64,000 nt of DNA from Hymenobacter yonginensis (GCF_027625995.1 NZ_CP115396.1:992001-1056000), one strand, 5' to 3'. Positions 17,618-26,209 are shown, counted from the stretch's first letter. Program-made: numbers and translations. The notes: a model not told the origin generated them from the sequence alone.

Positions 17618-18804
17618 GCATACTCCTCGGGCTGCTATTGCTGGTTGCGCCGCTACTCTACGCGCTCCGCATGCTGCGTTTCCGCCAGGCCTGGCAGCAG
17701 CTGCCAGTCAGGAACCTGGATAGGGGAGAGGAGCTGGCGGGGCAGGCTAGTGGTGTCGGAAGCAACCAGCCGGCCGCGCCGCCGCGCTTCTCGGTGCTGA
17801 TAGCCGCCCGCAACGAAGCCAACAACCTGCCGCACCTGTTGCAGGATCTAGCCAGCCAGACACTGCCGCTCGCCGAGTTTGAGGTGATTATCGTCGACGA
17901 CCATTCCACCGATGCCACGGCCGCGCTGCTGACGGCGGCGGCCGGCAGCAGCCCGTTGCTGCTGCGTCCCGTCCAGCTGGCCGCCTTGCCCGGAGCCGGA
18001 GTCGGGAAAAAAGCCGCCATTCAGGTAGCGCTGGCGCAGGCCCACGCCCCGTGGGTGGTCTGCACCGATGCCGACTGCCGCGTGGGGCCCGACTGGCTCC
18101 GCAGCTACGCCGCCCTGCTGGCAGAGGCCGGCCCGGAAGTGCGCTTCGTGAGCGGGCCAGTGCTGCTGACCGGGGCCAGTACGTGGCTGCAGCAGCTGTC
18201 GGGGCTGGAGTTTGCTGGGCTGGTGGGCACGGGCGGGGCCGGCATTGCGGCCGACACCCCCACCATGTGCAACGGCGCCAACCTAGCTTACCGCCCCGAA
18301 GCCTTCGCGGCCGTGCAGGGCTTCGCCGGCAATGAGCACCTGCCCAGCGGCGACGACGAATTCCTGCTGCACAAGCTCCACGCGGCCTTTCCGGGCAGCA
18401 TCCGGTTTCTGAAGCACCCGGCCGCCATAGTGCGCACCGCCGGGCCGGCCACGCTGGCGGCGCTGCTGCAGCAGCGGGTGCGCTGGGCTAGCAAGTGGCG
18501 GCACTACCGGCACGCGCCCTCGCAGCAGCTGGCGGTGCTGGTGCTGCTGGCCAACGTGGCGCTGGCCGCCGGCCTGGCGGCGCTGTGCTGGCAGCCGGCG
18601 CTGGCGCCCTGGGTGGCCGCCGCCTGGGCACTCAAGCTGGGCGCCGACTACTGGTTTCTGGCGCCGGTGCTGCAGTTCCTGGGGCAGCGGCGCTGGCTGT
18701 GCTGGGTGCCGGTGCTGCAGCTGCTCTACGCGCCGTATGCGCTGCTGGTGGGGCTGGCCGGCCTGCGCGGCGGCTACGTCTGGAAAGGCCGGCCGGTGAA
18801 ATAA
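17614..18804 (+). CDS. Membrane-bound family 2 glycosyltransferase
   Basis: GT-A fold glycosyltransferase of 396 residues with an N-terminal membrane helix (LLGLLLLVAPLLYALRML), a cytoplasmic catalytic domain and about three C-terminal helices. Catalytic landmarks: FSVLIAARNEANNLPHLL, VDDHSTD, the DxD motif TDADCR, and the acceptor-side SGDDEFLLHKL plus QQRVRWASKWRHY (a Q-x-x-R-W type motif). This layout resembles processive or lipid-linked sugar transferases. It is translationally coupled to the flippase-like gene upstream. Donor and acceptor sugars are unknown. Confidence 0.88.
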   Translation: MSILLGLLLLVAPLLYALRMLRFRQAWQQLPVRNLDRGEELAGQASGVGSNQPAAPPRFSVLIAARNEANNLPHLLQDLASQTLPLAEFEVIIVDDHSTDATAALLTAAAGSSPLLLRPVQLAALPGAGVGKKAAIQVALAQAHAPWVVCTDADCRVGPDWLRSYAALLAEAGPEVRFVSGPVLLTGASTWLQQLSGLEFAGLVGTGGAGIAADTPTMCNGANLAYRPEAFAAVQGFAGNEHLPSGDDEFLLHKLHAAFPGSIRFLKHPAAIVRTAGPATLAALLQQRVRWASKWRHYRHAPSQQLAVLVLLANVALAAGLAALCWQPALAPWVAAAWALKLGADYWFLAPVLQFLGQRRWLCWVPVLQLLYAPYALLVGLAGLRGGYVWKGRPVK

Positions 18805-18915
18805 AGGCCGGAATTAGGTTGGGTTTGTGGCCGCCGGGAGCGTACTTCAACAGGGCGGCCAATAGTGCGCTGCCTGCGTCGCACGTTGTTATTTAGTATG
18901 TAGTAGTTAGATATA

Positions 18916-18986
18916 AGTATTGAGTAGTTGGACTTGTCAACTGATTGTTTTGCAGTGGTTTGATAAAGGTCTGGATACTCAATACT
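18916..18986. repeat. AT-rich inverted repeat
   Basis: Perfect 10-bp arms AGTATTGAGT (18916-18925) and ACTCAATACT (18977-18986) lie in a markedly AT-richer 247-bp spacer between the GT2 and cytochrome c genes. The spacer holds no gene. Confidence 0.55.
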
Positions 18987-19051
18987 CACGACTCAGTACT
19001 ATAAAATAGTAGCGGCAAAGCGACGGTTACCTGTCCTATTTCACTATATCG

Positions 19052-19576
19052 ATGAACCGAAACTGGTTGGAGCTGGTGTTTCCGGCGGCTATGGCGCTGC
19101 TGGTCGTCACGATTGGGGTGTTTATTCTGAGCATGACCGGGCTGCTGCATGAGGCAACGCCAAGCCTGGCAAACGACGTCTTGGAGCCGACGGAAGCGCC
19201 CTTGGCAGTTGACTCCGCTACGGCAAACGCCCCGCTGCCGCCCGGCGCCGACCCGGCCGCCATTGCCGCCGGCGACGCCCTCTTTAAGGGCAACTGCGCC
19301 CAGTGCCACGCCATCAACGACGTGGTAGTGGGCCCGGCGCTGGCGGGGCTCGCCAAACGCCGCCCCGAAAGCTGGCTGATTCCCTGGATCAAAAATTCCA
19401 GCAAAGTGGTAGCCAGCGGCGACGAGTACGCCGTGAAGATTTTCAACCAGTACCAGAAGCAGCAGATGCCCAGCTTCCAGCTCAGCGACGACGAAATCCG
19501 ACAGATTCTGCTCTATGTTCGTTCGCAGGATGCCTTCGCCGGAACTGCCGGCCCAGGTTTGGTAGTAGTCGACTGA
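19052..19576 (+). CDS. Membrane-anchored monohaem cytochrome c
   Basis: Protein of 174 residues with an N-terminal helix that serves as signal anchor (LELVFPAAMALLVVTIGVFILSM) and a class I cytochrome c domain facing the periplasm. The haem attachment motif is CAQCH, followed by the VVGPALAGLAKRRPESWLIPWI core and the sixth-ligand Met in QQMPSFQLSDDEI. It would shuttle electrons at the outer face of the inner membrane. No oxidase or reductase gene is adjacent, so its partner is unknown. The minus-strand open frame over the same DNA is a GC-driven shadow. Confidence 0.9.
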   Translation: MNRNWLELVFPAAMALLVVTIGVFILSMTGLLHEATPSLANDVLEPTEAPLAVDSATANAPLPPGADPAAIAAGDALFKGNCAQCHAINDVVVGPALAGLAKRRPESWLIPWIKNSSKVVASGDEYAVKIFNQYQKQQMPSFQLSDDEIRQILLYVRSQDAFAGTAGPGLVVVD

Positions 19577-19605
19577 CAAAAACCGCCGAATTGCGGGCGG
19601 GCTGC

Positions 19606-19613
19606 TACCTTTG
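19606..19613 (+). promoter_or_regulatory. -7 box TACCTTTG
   Basis: Exact match to the Bacteroidota TAnnTTTG -7 element about 30 bp before the GTG start at 19644. No convincing -33 TTTG is seen at the usual 17-19 bp spacing, so it is only a candidate. Confidence 0.4.
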
Positions 19614-19643
19614 GCTCCTGTTTCCGCCTTTGCCCTCCTCTCC

Positions 19644-19901
19644 GTGACTGACCCCGAATTCGATATTCTCGACGAGCTCTATTTCGTCACTCCTTTTGCC
19701 GCCCTGCGCCAGAAAACCGGCCTGCCGGCCGCCGAGCTGACCCAGCACCTGCGCAGCCTGCTCGAGCGCGGCCTCATCCGCAGCTACTGGCCCGACCCCG
19801 ACACCGAGCTGGCCTACGAGGAAAGCTCGTTCGGGGCGCTCAGCCAGGATTGCCTGTTTCTGGCTTCCAAGGAAGGCCTGTTGCAGCACAACACCCGCTA
19901 G
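19644..19901 (+). CDS. Small winged-helix-like hypothetical protein
   Basis: Protein of 85 residues (MTDPEFDILDELYFVTPFAALRQKTGLPAAELTQHL...). The helix-turn-helix-like pattern DELYFVTPFAALRQKTGLPAAELTQHLRSLLERGLIRSYW resembles a winged-helix DNA-binding core of the MarR/ArsR type, but no family is recognised with certainty. GTG 19644 is favoured over in-frame TTG 19611 because the latter lies inside the candidate -7 box. The stop codon is two bases from the GTG of the ABC permease gene, so the two are co-translated. Confidence 0.6.
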   Translation: MTDPEFDILDELYFVTPFAALRQKTGLPAAELTQHLRSLLERGLIRSYWPDPDTELAYEESSFGALSQDCLFLASKEGLLQHNTR

Positions 19902-19903
19902 CC

Positions 19904-21097
19904 GTGGCCGGCTCCACGCTCACACGCACGCAAGCAACCACGGCCGGCGCCGCGGCCCGGTCGCCGGGCTACTACGTGCGGCAGCGGCTGCTCGGCAACC
20001 GCCCGGCCATGGCCGGGCTGGGCTTCATTATGCTGTGCTCCCTGATTGCGGTGCTGGGCTACTGGGTGCTGCCCGACAACTCGCCCAACGCCAACAACAG
20101 CTTGGTGCAGTTGCAGAAAGAACCACCCGGCTTCCAGGCCACGGTGCTGCGCCTGCCCATCCGGGACTCCCTGCGCTCGGCATCCGACAACATTTTCCGG
20201 AACTGGGCCTCGGGCCGCGCCCCGCGCTACCAGGAAGTGCCCATCGGCGGCTACCGCTTCCAGGGCGACTCCGTGTTCATCGAGCCCTACCAAAACCACT
20301 CAGCCTTGGCCGACAAGGCCCGCCGCTATTCACTGGCCGAGGTGGCGGGGCAACCCGGCACCCGCGCCGAGCTGCAGCAGCTGGTTGCGCAGGAGCGCAT
20401 CGGGCCGCGCACCTACTGGCTGGGCACCGACAAATCGGGCCGCGACGAGCTGAGCCGGCTGCTGCTGGGCACCCGCGTCAGCCTCGGCATTGGGCTGGTG
20501 GCGGTGCTGATTTCGGTGGTGCTGGGCATGGCCGTGGGCGCCGTGGCCGGCTACGTGGGCGGCTGGCTCGACTCGCTGCTGCTGGGCGTGATGACCGTGG
20601 TGTGGAGCATTCCGGGCATCATGCTAGTTATTGCCATTTCGCTGGCCCTCGACAGCAAGGGCGTCTGGACCTCATTTGTGGCCGTGGGCCTCACCATGTG
20701 GGTGGACGTGGCCCGGGTGGTGCGTGGTCAGATGCTGAGCTTGCGCGAAAAAACCTTCGTGGAAGCCGGCCGCGTGCTGGGCCTGCCGCAAAGCCGCCTC
20801 ATCATCCGGCACCTGCTGCCCAACATGACCGGGCCGCTGATTGTCATTGCAACCAGTAATTTTGCGGCGGCCATTCTGCTCGAAGCCGGCCTGAGCTTTC
20901 TGGGTTTGGGCGTGCAGCCGCCGGCCCCGTCGTGGGGGCTGATGGTGAACGAAGGCTTCCAGCTGCTGGGCACCGAAGCCGGCCTCTGGCTGACGCTGCT
21001 GCCCGGCCTAGCCATCAGCCTGCTGGTGCTCAGCTTCAACCTGCTCGGCAACGGCCTCCGCGACGCCTACGATCCTAAAACGCCTCTGAATGGTTGA
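19904..21097 (+). CDS. Peptide/nickel-type ABC transporter permease (DppC/OppC-like)
   Basis: Inner-membrane permease of 397 residues. After the first helix (MAGLGFIMLCSLIAVLGYWVLP) there is a ~115-residue periplasmic insertion before the conserved core, which begins GTDKSGRDELSRLLLGTRVSLGIG. The EAA cytoplasmic loop, contact site for the ATPase, is FVEAGRVLGLPQSRLIIRHLLPN, and the end GNGLRDAYDPK is typical of DppC. DppC proteins are normally about 300 residues, so the insertion is the main oddity. No DppB, DppD/F ATPase or binding protein is adjacent. GTG 19904 is used as start, right after the upstream stop. Confidence 0.88.
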   Translation: MAGSTLTRTQATTAGAAARSPGYYVRQRLLGNRPAMAGLGFIMLCSLIAVLGYWVLPDNSPNANNSLVQLQKEPPGFQATVLRLPIRDSLRSASDNIFRNWASGRAPRYQEVPIGGYRFQGDSVFIEPYQNHSALADKARRYSLAEVAGQPGTRAELQQLVAQERIGPRTYWLGTDKSGRDELSRLLLGTRVSLGIGLVAVLISVVLGMAVGAVAGYVGGWLDSLLLGVMTVVWSIPGIMLVIAISLALDSKGVWTSFVAVGLTMWVDVARVVRGQMLSLREKTFVEAGRVLGLPQSRLIIRHLLPNMTGPLIVIATSNFAAAILLEAGLSFLGLGVQPPAPSWGLMVNEGFQLLGTEAGLWLTLLPGLAISLLVLSFNLLGNGLRDAYDPKTPLNG

Positions 21098-21106
21098 AAG
21101 GACAGA

Positions 21107-21192
21107 GGATAAGGGATAAAGGATTACGGACAACTTCGGTATCGTATCCCTCACCCTTCCATCCCTCATCCTATATCCTTCATCCCTTATCC
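21107..21192. repeat. Inverted repeat, purine/pyrimidine strand-biased
   Basis: Arms GGATAAGGGATAAAGGAT (21107-21124) and ATCCTTCATCCCTTATCC (21175-21192), 18 bp with one mismatch. It fills the spacer between the permease and SpoIIE-type phosphatase genes and carries strong purine bias on one arm and pyrimidine bias on the other. Confidence 0.7.
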
Positions 21193-21202
21193 TTACTCCT
21201 CC

Positions 21203-22438
21203 ATGCCCAACTCTACGCTCACCCCTGAAAAGCGCCTTTTCCTGAAAGACCGGGAACTAGGGGCCTTGCTGGAAATCACGCAGGCCATCAACCAGGACCA
21301 CAGTGAGGGGGCCCTCTACAAAATCTTCCAGTTCACGCTGCTCGGCCAGCTCAACATCCGGCGGCTGGTGCTCTACGTGAAGGAAGAGGGCCAGTGGCAG
21401 TGCGTGGTGTCGTTTGGGGCGATGCTACCCGATTTCCGGCGGGTTTCGCTGCCTGAATCGGTGCTGCGCGGCACGGGCGGGCAGCCGGCTGCCCTGGCCG
21501 GTATGGGCCTGGGTACGGAGTGGAGCATGCTGGAAGCGGTGATTCCGGTGGTGCGCAACGACGAGGTGGTGGCCTACGTGTTTATCGGCAACGTACACGA
21601 GGACTACGCCAGCGGCGAGGCGGCCAAATTCCTGGAAACACTCAGCAACATTCTGCTCGGCGCCATCGATAACCGCCGCCTGGGCCGGCAGCGGGTGGCG
21701 GCGGCTGCCATGCGCAAGGAGATTGAAATTGCGCAGGAAGTGCAGACCATGCTGTTTCCACGCAAGCTGCCCAACGACGCCCACGTGGCCGTGGCCGCGT
21801 CCTACGTGCCCCACACGGCCGTCGGTGGCGACTACTACGATGTGGTGGACATCGACGCCAACCGCTTCCTGTTCTGCGTGGCCGACGTATCGGGCAAAGG
21901 CGTGGCGGCATCGTTGCTGATGTCCAACTTCCAGGCCGGGCTGCGCACGCTGCTCCGCCAGCAGGTTGATCTGGCTACCATCGCGCAGGAGCTCAACAAC
22001 CTGATTTTCCGCAATGCCGGCGGCGACAAGTTCATCACCGTGTTCTTCGGTGTCTACGACCGCGCCAGCCGCGTGCTGCAATACGTGAATGCCGGCCACA
22101 ACGACCCCCTGCTAGTGTTCGACTCGGGCCAGGTGGAGCGCCTGCGCGAGGGCACCATCATGCTGGGCGTGATGGACGAGCTGCCGGGTCTGAAAGTGGG
22201 GGAGGTGCACATTCCCGGCCGCGCCCTGCTGCTCAACTACACCGATGGCCTGACCGAAGTGTTCGACGCCAACCAGGAAGAGTTCGGCGAAGAAGGCATC
22301 CTGGCTCTGCTGGCCCAGAACCGCTACTTGCCCCTCAAGCGCCTGCACGAAGAGCTGCTGGCCTCTATAAAAGCCTACAACGTCAACGGCAGCCAGTTCG
22401 CCGACGACGTGACGATTCTGAGCTGCCGGTTTAAGTAG
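21203..22438 (+). CDS. GAF-like sensor PP2C/SpoIIE serine phosphatase
   Basis: Cytoplasmic signalling protein of 411 residues. Residues ~20-165 form a GAF-like sensory domain; a coiled linker (RLGRQRVAAAAMRKEIEIAQEVQTMLFPRKLP) connects to a SpoIIE-type PP2C phosphatase. Metal-binding and active-site acids appear in AVGGDYYDVVDI, VADVSGKGVAA, NAGHNDPLLV, NYTDGLTEV and FADDVTILSCR. Such RsbU-like enzymes dephosphorylate STAS-domain anti-anti-sigma proteins; no kinase or STAS gene is next to it. It ends six bases before a strong palindrome and is convergent with the methyltransferase gene. Confidence 0.88.
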   Translation: MPNSTLTPEKRLFLKDRELGALLEITQAINQDHSEGALYKIFQFTLLGQLNIRRLVLYVKEEGQWQCVVSFGAMLPDFRRVSLPESVLRGTGGQPAALAGMGLGTEWSMLEAVIPVVRNDEVVAYVFIGNVHEDYASGEAAKFLETLSNILLGAIDNRRLGRQRVAAAAMRKEIEIAQEVQTMLFPRKLPNDAHVAVAASYVPHTAVGGDYYDVVDIDANRFLFCVADVSGKGVAASLLMSNFQAGLRTLLRQQVDLATIAQELNNLIFRNAGGDKFITVFFGVYDRASRVLQYVNAGHNDPLLVFDSGQVERLREGTIMLGVMDELPGLKVGEVHIPGRALLLNYTDGLTEVFDANQEEFGEEGILALLAQNRYLPLKRLHEELLASIKAYNVNGSQFADDVTILSCRFK

Positions 22439-22444
22439 GGCCAT

Positions 22445-22538
22445 AAGGCCGTCATGCAGAGCGGAGCGAAGCAGTTCGCCAGTGTGGTAGAATCAATACA
22501 CTAGCGAACTGCTTCGCTCCGCTCTGCATGACGGCCTT
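22445..22538. repeat. Long perfect palindrome between convergent genes (family A-related)
   Basis: Arms of 35 bp that match exactly: 22445-22479 (AAGGCCGTCATGCAGAGCGG...) and 22504-22538, loop 24 bp. The words GTCATGC and GAGCGAAGC tie it to family A. Transcripts from either side would fold into a very stable stem, so it may double as terminator. Confidence 0.85.
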
Positions 22539-22560
22539 GCGGCCTTAATCTTATGGGGCC

Positions 22561-23376
22561 TTACTTTGCCTTCCCCGCCACGAAGTTGAGGCCGAAAAAC
22601 AGGTTTTCCTTGAGCAACGAGTTGCTGCGCCAGAGGCGGCCTTCGCGGGCCATGAGCTGCTGGGAGTTGCCGTCTTTGAACATGAACGGCGGAAACAGGC
22701 GGATGTACTGCACGTCGGCGGGGTAGATGTGCAGGTGCTGCTTGGCTAGTTCGCGGCGCCAGGTGGCCAGGTCGCGGATGTTCTCGTTGCCAAGCAGGAT
22801 GTTCTTCTGCAGTTGCTCGTCGTAGATTTCGATGATGCGCTTGTTGCCGCGACGCAGGTACAGCTTCAGGTTCTGCACCACGTTGCCGCCGTTTTCCTCC
22901 ACGATAATCAGGTTGCCGGCCGGCTTCAGGGCCGAGTGGAAGATGCGCAGCGCATCCTGCAGCGGCTCTAGGTGGTGCAGCGTGTCCTGGATGATGACGT
23001 GGTCGTAGGAGGCCGGCGCCGGGGGCGAGTCGAACAGGTTTTCGTAGCTGTAGGTGAAGCCCGACACGTCGCCGAACTGCGACCAGTATTTCAAGCGCTC
23101 CGGAATGTGCTTGAAGTAGAACTCCAGAGTGGTGCCGTGCACCTTGTAGCCGTTGAGGGCCAGGAAAATAGCGGTGGTGCCGTAGCCGCAGCCGCAGTCC
23201 CAGATGGCGGCCTCGGTGCTGGGCAGGTGGTCGAGGATGTAGTGCAGGCGCTGCGTGACGTAGGACTTGCGGAACTCGAAGCTGGCCGGATTCTCTAGAA
23301 ACTTATAGTAGCTGGTCAGATGCTGATTGCTGCGTAGTTCGTCCAGAAACAGCTCAAAGAATTCGTTAACGGTCAT
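22561..23376 (-). CDS. Class I SAM-dependent methyltransferase
   Basis: Rossmann-fold methyltransferase of 271 residues. SAM-binding motif I is AIWDCGCGYGTTAIFLA, with acidic post-I residue in VHGTTLEFYF, motif II region VIIQDTLHHLEPLQDAL and motif III LKPAGNLIIVEENGG. ATG 23376 is used; a GTG at 23412 is in frame but would put a hydrophobic stretch before a normal N terminus. The substrate is unknown; the position next to O-antigen ligase, Wzz-like and Wzx-like genes suggests a sugar or lipid in polysaccharide assembly. Confidence 0.85.
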   Translation of the reverse strand: MTVNEFFELFLDELRSNQHLTSYYKFLENPASFEFRKSYVTQRLHYILDHLPSTEAAIWDCGCGYGTTAIFLALNGYKVHGTTLEFYFKHIPERLKYWSQFGDVSGFTYSYENLFDSPPAPASYDHVIIQDTLHHLEPLQDALRIFHSALKPAGNLIIVEENGGNVVQNLKLYLRRGNKRIIEIYDEQLQKNILLGNENIRDLATWRRELAKQHLHIYPADVQYIRLFPPFMFKDGNSQQLMAREGRLWRSNSLLKENLFFGLNFVAGKAK

Positions 23377-23424
23377 TGTCAGTGGCAAAAGAAGGGAAAT
23401 AGGTGCGGGCACTGCTGCCTTTGG

Positions 23425-23432
23425 CGAAGGTA
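23425..23432 (-). promoter_or_regulatory. -7 box TACCTTCG (minus strand)
   Basis: Seven of eight match to TAnnTTTG about 50 bp upstream of the methyltransferase ATG. Candidate only; no clear -33 element. Confidence 0.3.
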
Positions 23433-23469
23433 CAGGCTAGAGATATTAGTTGTTAGTAGCAGGTTGATA

Positions 23470-23532
23470 GTTGTTGGTTGTCAGTTACCCGTTGTCAGGT
23501 CGTGCGAGTTCTTTTCACTGACAGCTAGCAAC
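23470..23532. repeat. Imperfect inverted repeat
   Basis: Arms GTTGTTGGTTGTCAGT (23470-23485) and ACTGACAGCTAGCAAC (23517-23532), 13 of 16 paired. Located in the spacer between the polymerase and methyltransferase genes. Confidence 0.55.
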
Positions 23533-23538
23533 GAAAAA

Positions 23539-24993
23539 CTACACTAACCGGGCCTGCTCGTTGTCTTCCACCCATAGCTGCACCCGAATCAGGATGGCCA
23601 GGGAGATGTAGTAGAAGGAGCCGATTTTATCGACCTCCACCAGCTCATTCAGCAGCAGGTGAAACACGGTGATGACCAGCGACAAGCCGGCGGCCATCAC
23701 GAGGCGGCGGTGCTGGGCGGTCTGGGCGCGGTGGTAAAGGCGCTCCACGAGCAGCAGCGCCGTGAACACCAGCGCCACAAACAGCAGAAAGCCCGGCACG
23801 CCCTGCTCGGCCAACTGCAGCAGGAAGTAGTTGTGGGTGGTCGACTTTTCTGGGTTGTCGCTCACGTAGGTGCGGAAGCTGCGCACGGTGTAGCGCTTGT
23901 ACTCGGGGTAGAACGTGGAGGGGCCGCTGCCGGTCAGAGGCTTGTCGGCAATCATGTGGGCCGCCGCCACCCAGCGGTACACTCGCTCCATGCCCGACAC
24001 GTCCTGCAGTTTGTAGGTGGCCTCCAGGTGCTTCTCGAAGTTGCCGCCGTTGAAGATGGTTTTCTCAAATTCCGGCGCGTACAGCATATAGGTGTTGTCG
24101 CGAACGAAATAGGCCGTGGTGAGCAGCGTGCCCACGCTGGCCACAATCAGCACCACCCGCGTCAGGCGTAGCCGGATGATGCCGTAGTACAGCCCGGCCA
24201 CCACCAACGATAACATGGAGGCGCGGGTATAGGAGAGCAGCACGCCGCCCACCGCCACCAGCACCACCGCGTACCAGAGCCAGCGTGCGCCGCGGGAAGT
24301 GGCGTCGCGGGCGGCGTAGAAGGCCAGCGGTACCAGCAGCGCCGCCGTGGCCGCGTACAGCACGTGGTTGTGGTAGAAGGGCTGAATGGCCCAGTTGATG
24401 GAATCGAAGCCGAAGCCCTTGGCGGCGTGGCGCAGCATGGTGTACACCACGGTAGCGCACACACCCGCGGCAAACAGCGCTACTATCCGCCAGATATCCT
24501 GGGGGCGGCGCACCACGGCTAGCGTCACGAACACGAAGGGCACGATGTACCATGTCTTGGCCAGCAGGTATTTCACCGACTTGAGCGTGTTCACGGAAAA
24601 CGCCGTGCTCACCACCGACCACAGTAGCGCCAGCCCCATCAGCACCACCAGCGGGTGCGTCCAGACGCGGGCCGGCACCTGGCTCCGGCCCAGCAGCACG
24701 CTCACCACAAAGCACACCAGCAGCACCAGCAGCAGCGGCTCTGAGGGCACGTCCATGCTCAGGCCGCCGGGCAGCGCCACTTCCACCGAGAAGGCCAGCG
24801 TGGCCAGCAGAATGTAGTACACCCAGCGCCAGTCCACGAGCAGCACCGCCACGCCCAGCGCCGCCACCGGCAGCGCCAGCCAACCCGACGAGCGCAGCAT
24901 CGCCGCCGCCCCACAGCTCAGCAACAGCCCCACAAACGCCATAAATAGGCGCTGGTCGGTGAAGTGCGGCCGCAGAGAGGACAGGGGTTTCAT
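23539..24993 (-). CDS. O-antigen ligase / Wzy-type polymerase family membrane protein
   Basis: Inner-membrane protein of 484 residues with about twelve hydrophobic helices and one large periplasmic loop near residues 320-410. The loop carries the Wzy_C/WaaL hallmarks: VSGMERVYRWVAAAHMIADKPLTGSGPSTFYPEYKRY and STTHNYFLLQLAEQGVPGFLLF, including the catalytic-type H in THN. It would polymerise undecaprenyl-linked repeat units or ligate them to an acceptor. It lies with the Wzz-like gene 87 bp upstream on the same strand and divergent to the Wzx-like gene, together forming a Wzx/Wzy-type set. Confidence 0.88.
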   Translation of the reverse strand: MKPLSSLRPHFTDQRLFMAFVGLLLSCGAAAMLRSSGWLALPVAALGVAVLLVDWRWVYYILLATLAFSVEVALPGGLSMDVPSEPLLLVLLVCFVVSVLLGRSQVPARVWTHPLVVLMGLALLWSVVSTAFSVNTLKSVKYLLAKTWYIVPFVFVTLAVVRRPQDIWRIVALFAAGVCATVVYTMLRHAAKGFGFDSINWAIQPFYHNHVLYAATAALLVPLAFYAARDATSRGARWLWYAVVLVAVGGVLLSYTRASMLSLVVAGLYYGIIRLRLTRVVLIVASVGTLLTTAYFVRDNTYMLYAPEFEKTIFNGGNFEKHLEATYKLQDVSGMERVYRWVAAAHMIADKPLTGSGPSTFYPEYKRYTVRSFRTYVSDNPEKSTTHNYFLLQLAEQGVPGFLLFVALVFTALLLVERLYHRAQTAQHRRLVMAAGLSLVITVFHLLLNELVEVDKIGSFYYISLAILIRVQLWVEDNEQARLV

Positions 24994-24994
24994 G

Positions 24995-25076
24995 TAGGGC
25001 TTAGGGCTTATTGCCTGGGGCTTAGGGCTTGGTGATAGGAGGTTAAGCTGATGAATAACCTAAGCCTTAAGCCCTA
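24995..25076. repeat. Imperfect inverted repeat TAGGGCTTAGGGCTT
   Basis: Arms TAGGGCTTAGGGCTT (24995-25009) and AAGCCTTAAGCCCTA (25062-25076), 14 of 15 paired, plus another GGGCTTAGGGCTT word in the loop. Fills the polymerase/Wzz-like spacer. Confidence 0.65.
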
Positions 25077-25080
25077 ACAA

Positions 25081-26148
25081 CTAGTTCTTAATCGACAGAT
25101 TGCCGCGGTAGAGCTCCAGCAGGGTGATGAAGATGACGGCGAAGGCGAAGGTCACGAGCACCGACGACAGCACGATAAACCAGCGTACCGGCGCGGCTTT
25201 GCGGGTGGCAGGGTAGGCTTCCTGCACCACGTAGATACTGGAAATCTTGCCGCTGATGCTCAGGCTGGCCGATTCGTAGTCGCCACGGGCCTTGATGAGA
25301 CGGGTCTGGATGTCGTTGAAGCGGGCGTAGAGCGTGTTCATCCGGTCGTTGCCGGCGGTGTAGCTTTCCAGGTTGAAGATGTTGCCGCCATCGGCGCGGG
25401 TGAGGGCACGCAGGGCGCGGCGCAGGCCGGCGGCCTTGCTGCTGTTGCCTTCGCCTTCGGCCCGGCGCAGCGCATTTTCGGTTTCGATGATTTCCTTGGC
25501 CAGATACCGGGATTCCAGGGCCAGGCCATACACGCCGTAGCGGCGGCGTCCGGCCAGCAGGCTGTCATAGGTGCTCTGGTATTCGCGCTCCAGGAAGCTG
25601 CGGCGCTGGTCGTAGAGGCCCAGCACCTTGCGGCGGTTGGCAAACGTGAGCTGCTGGTTGACGGAGTCGATGCTCTGCACCATGGCATTCACGATGCGGG
25701 CAGCCAGCACTTTGTCGGTGTCCAGGAAGGTCAGCTCAATGGCGTCCCGGTCGTTGTGGACGATGTTGAGGTTGCTGCTGAACTCGTTGAGGGCGGCGTT
25801 GTCGGCAATGTCGTCGCCGGCCTGGCCCACGCCGTAGTGCTCGTGCAGCTTGAAGCGGCGGATGATGCCCTCGGCCACGGGCTGCGACTGCCCGATGGTG
25901 ATGACCCGGTCCAGGTCTTCATTACGGCCGCCCAGCTCCAGCTTGCCGCCCTCCGTCACAATCCGGTCGGGGTCGGTAGTATTGGGGTTGGTGGGGTAGA
26001 ACACCGAGGTGGACTTGTAGACGTTGGGCATCAGCAGGGCTACCACCGCACTGACCACAAAGGCCAGCGCCACCGCGCCGAGCACCAGATACTTCCAACG
26101 ATTGATAACCGGCCACAGGCCCAGCAGCGAATAGGAGCGGGATGACAT
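25081..26148 (-). CDS. Wzz/GumC-like polysaccharide chain-length protein without kinase domain
   Basis: Inner-membrane protein of 355 residues with one helix near each end: WKYLVLGAVALAFVVSAVVALLM (about 18-40) and WFIVLSSVLVTFAFAVIFITLLEL (about 323-347). Between them is a periplasmic, helix-rich domain with coiled-coil content (FLEREYQSTYDSLLAGRRRYG, IIETENALRRAEGEG). This is the polysaccharide co-polymerase layout that governs chain length of Wzy products; there is no C-terminal tyrosine kinase. ATG 26148 is preferred over an upstream in-frame start because it gives a short cytoplasmic tail. Confidence 0.85.
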   Translation of the reverse strand: MSSRSYSLLGLWPVINRWKYLVLGAVALAFVVSAVVALLMPNVYKSTSVFYPTNPNTTDPDRIVTEGGKLELGGRNEDLDRVITIGQSQPVAEGIIRRFKLHEHYGVGQAGDDIADNAALNEFSSNLNIVHNDRDAIELTFLDTDKVLAARIVNAMVQSIDSVNQQLTFANRRKVLGLYDQRRSFLEREYQSTYDSLLAGRRRYGVYGLALESRYLAKEIIETENALRRAEGEGNSSKAAGLRRALRALTRADGGNIFNLESYTAGNDRMNTLYARFNDIQTRLIKARGDYESASLSISGKISSIYVVQEAYPATRKAAPVRWFIVLSSVLVTFAFAVIFITLLELYRGNLSIKN

Positions 26149-26209
26149 AGAGGGGCGAAAAGACAAGCTACTGCGGTATTGCCGGCCTGCCGGCCACACC
26201 ACAACGCAG

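Noticed and set aside
18986-19579. 197-residue minus-strand frame over the cytochrome c gene
   Set aside because: The plus strand has a haem motif CAQCH and membrane anchor; the minus frame has no recognisable feature.
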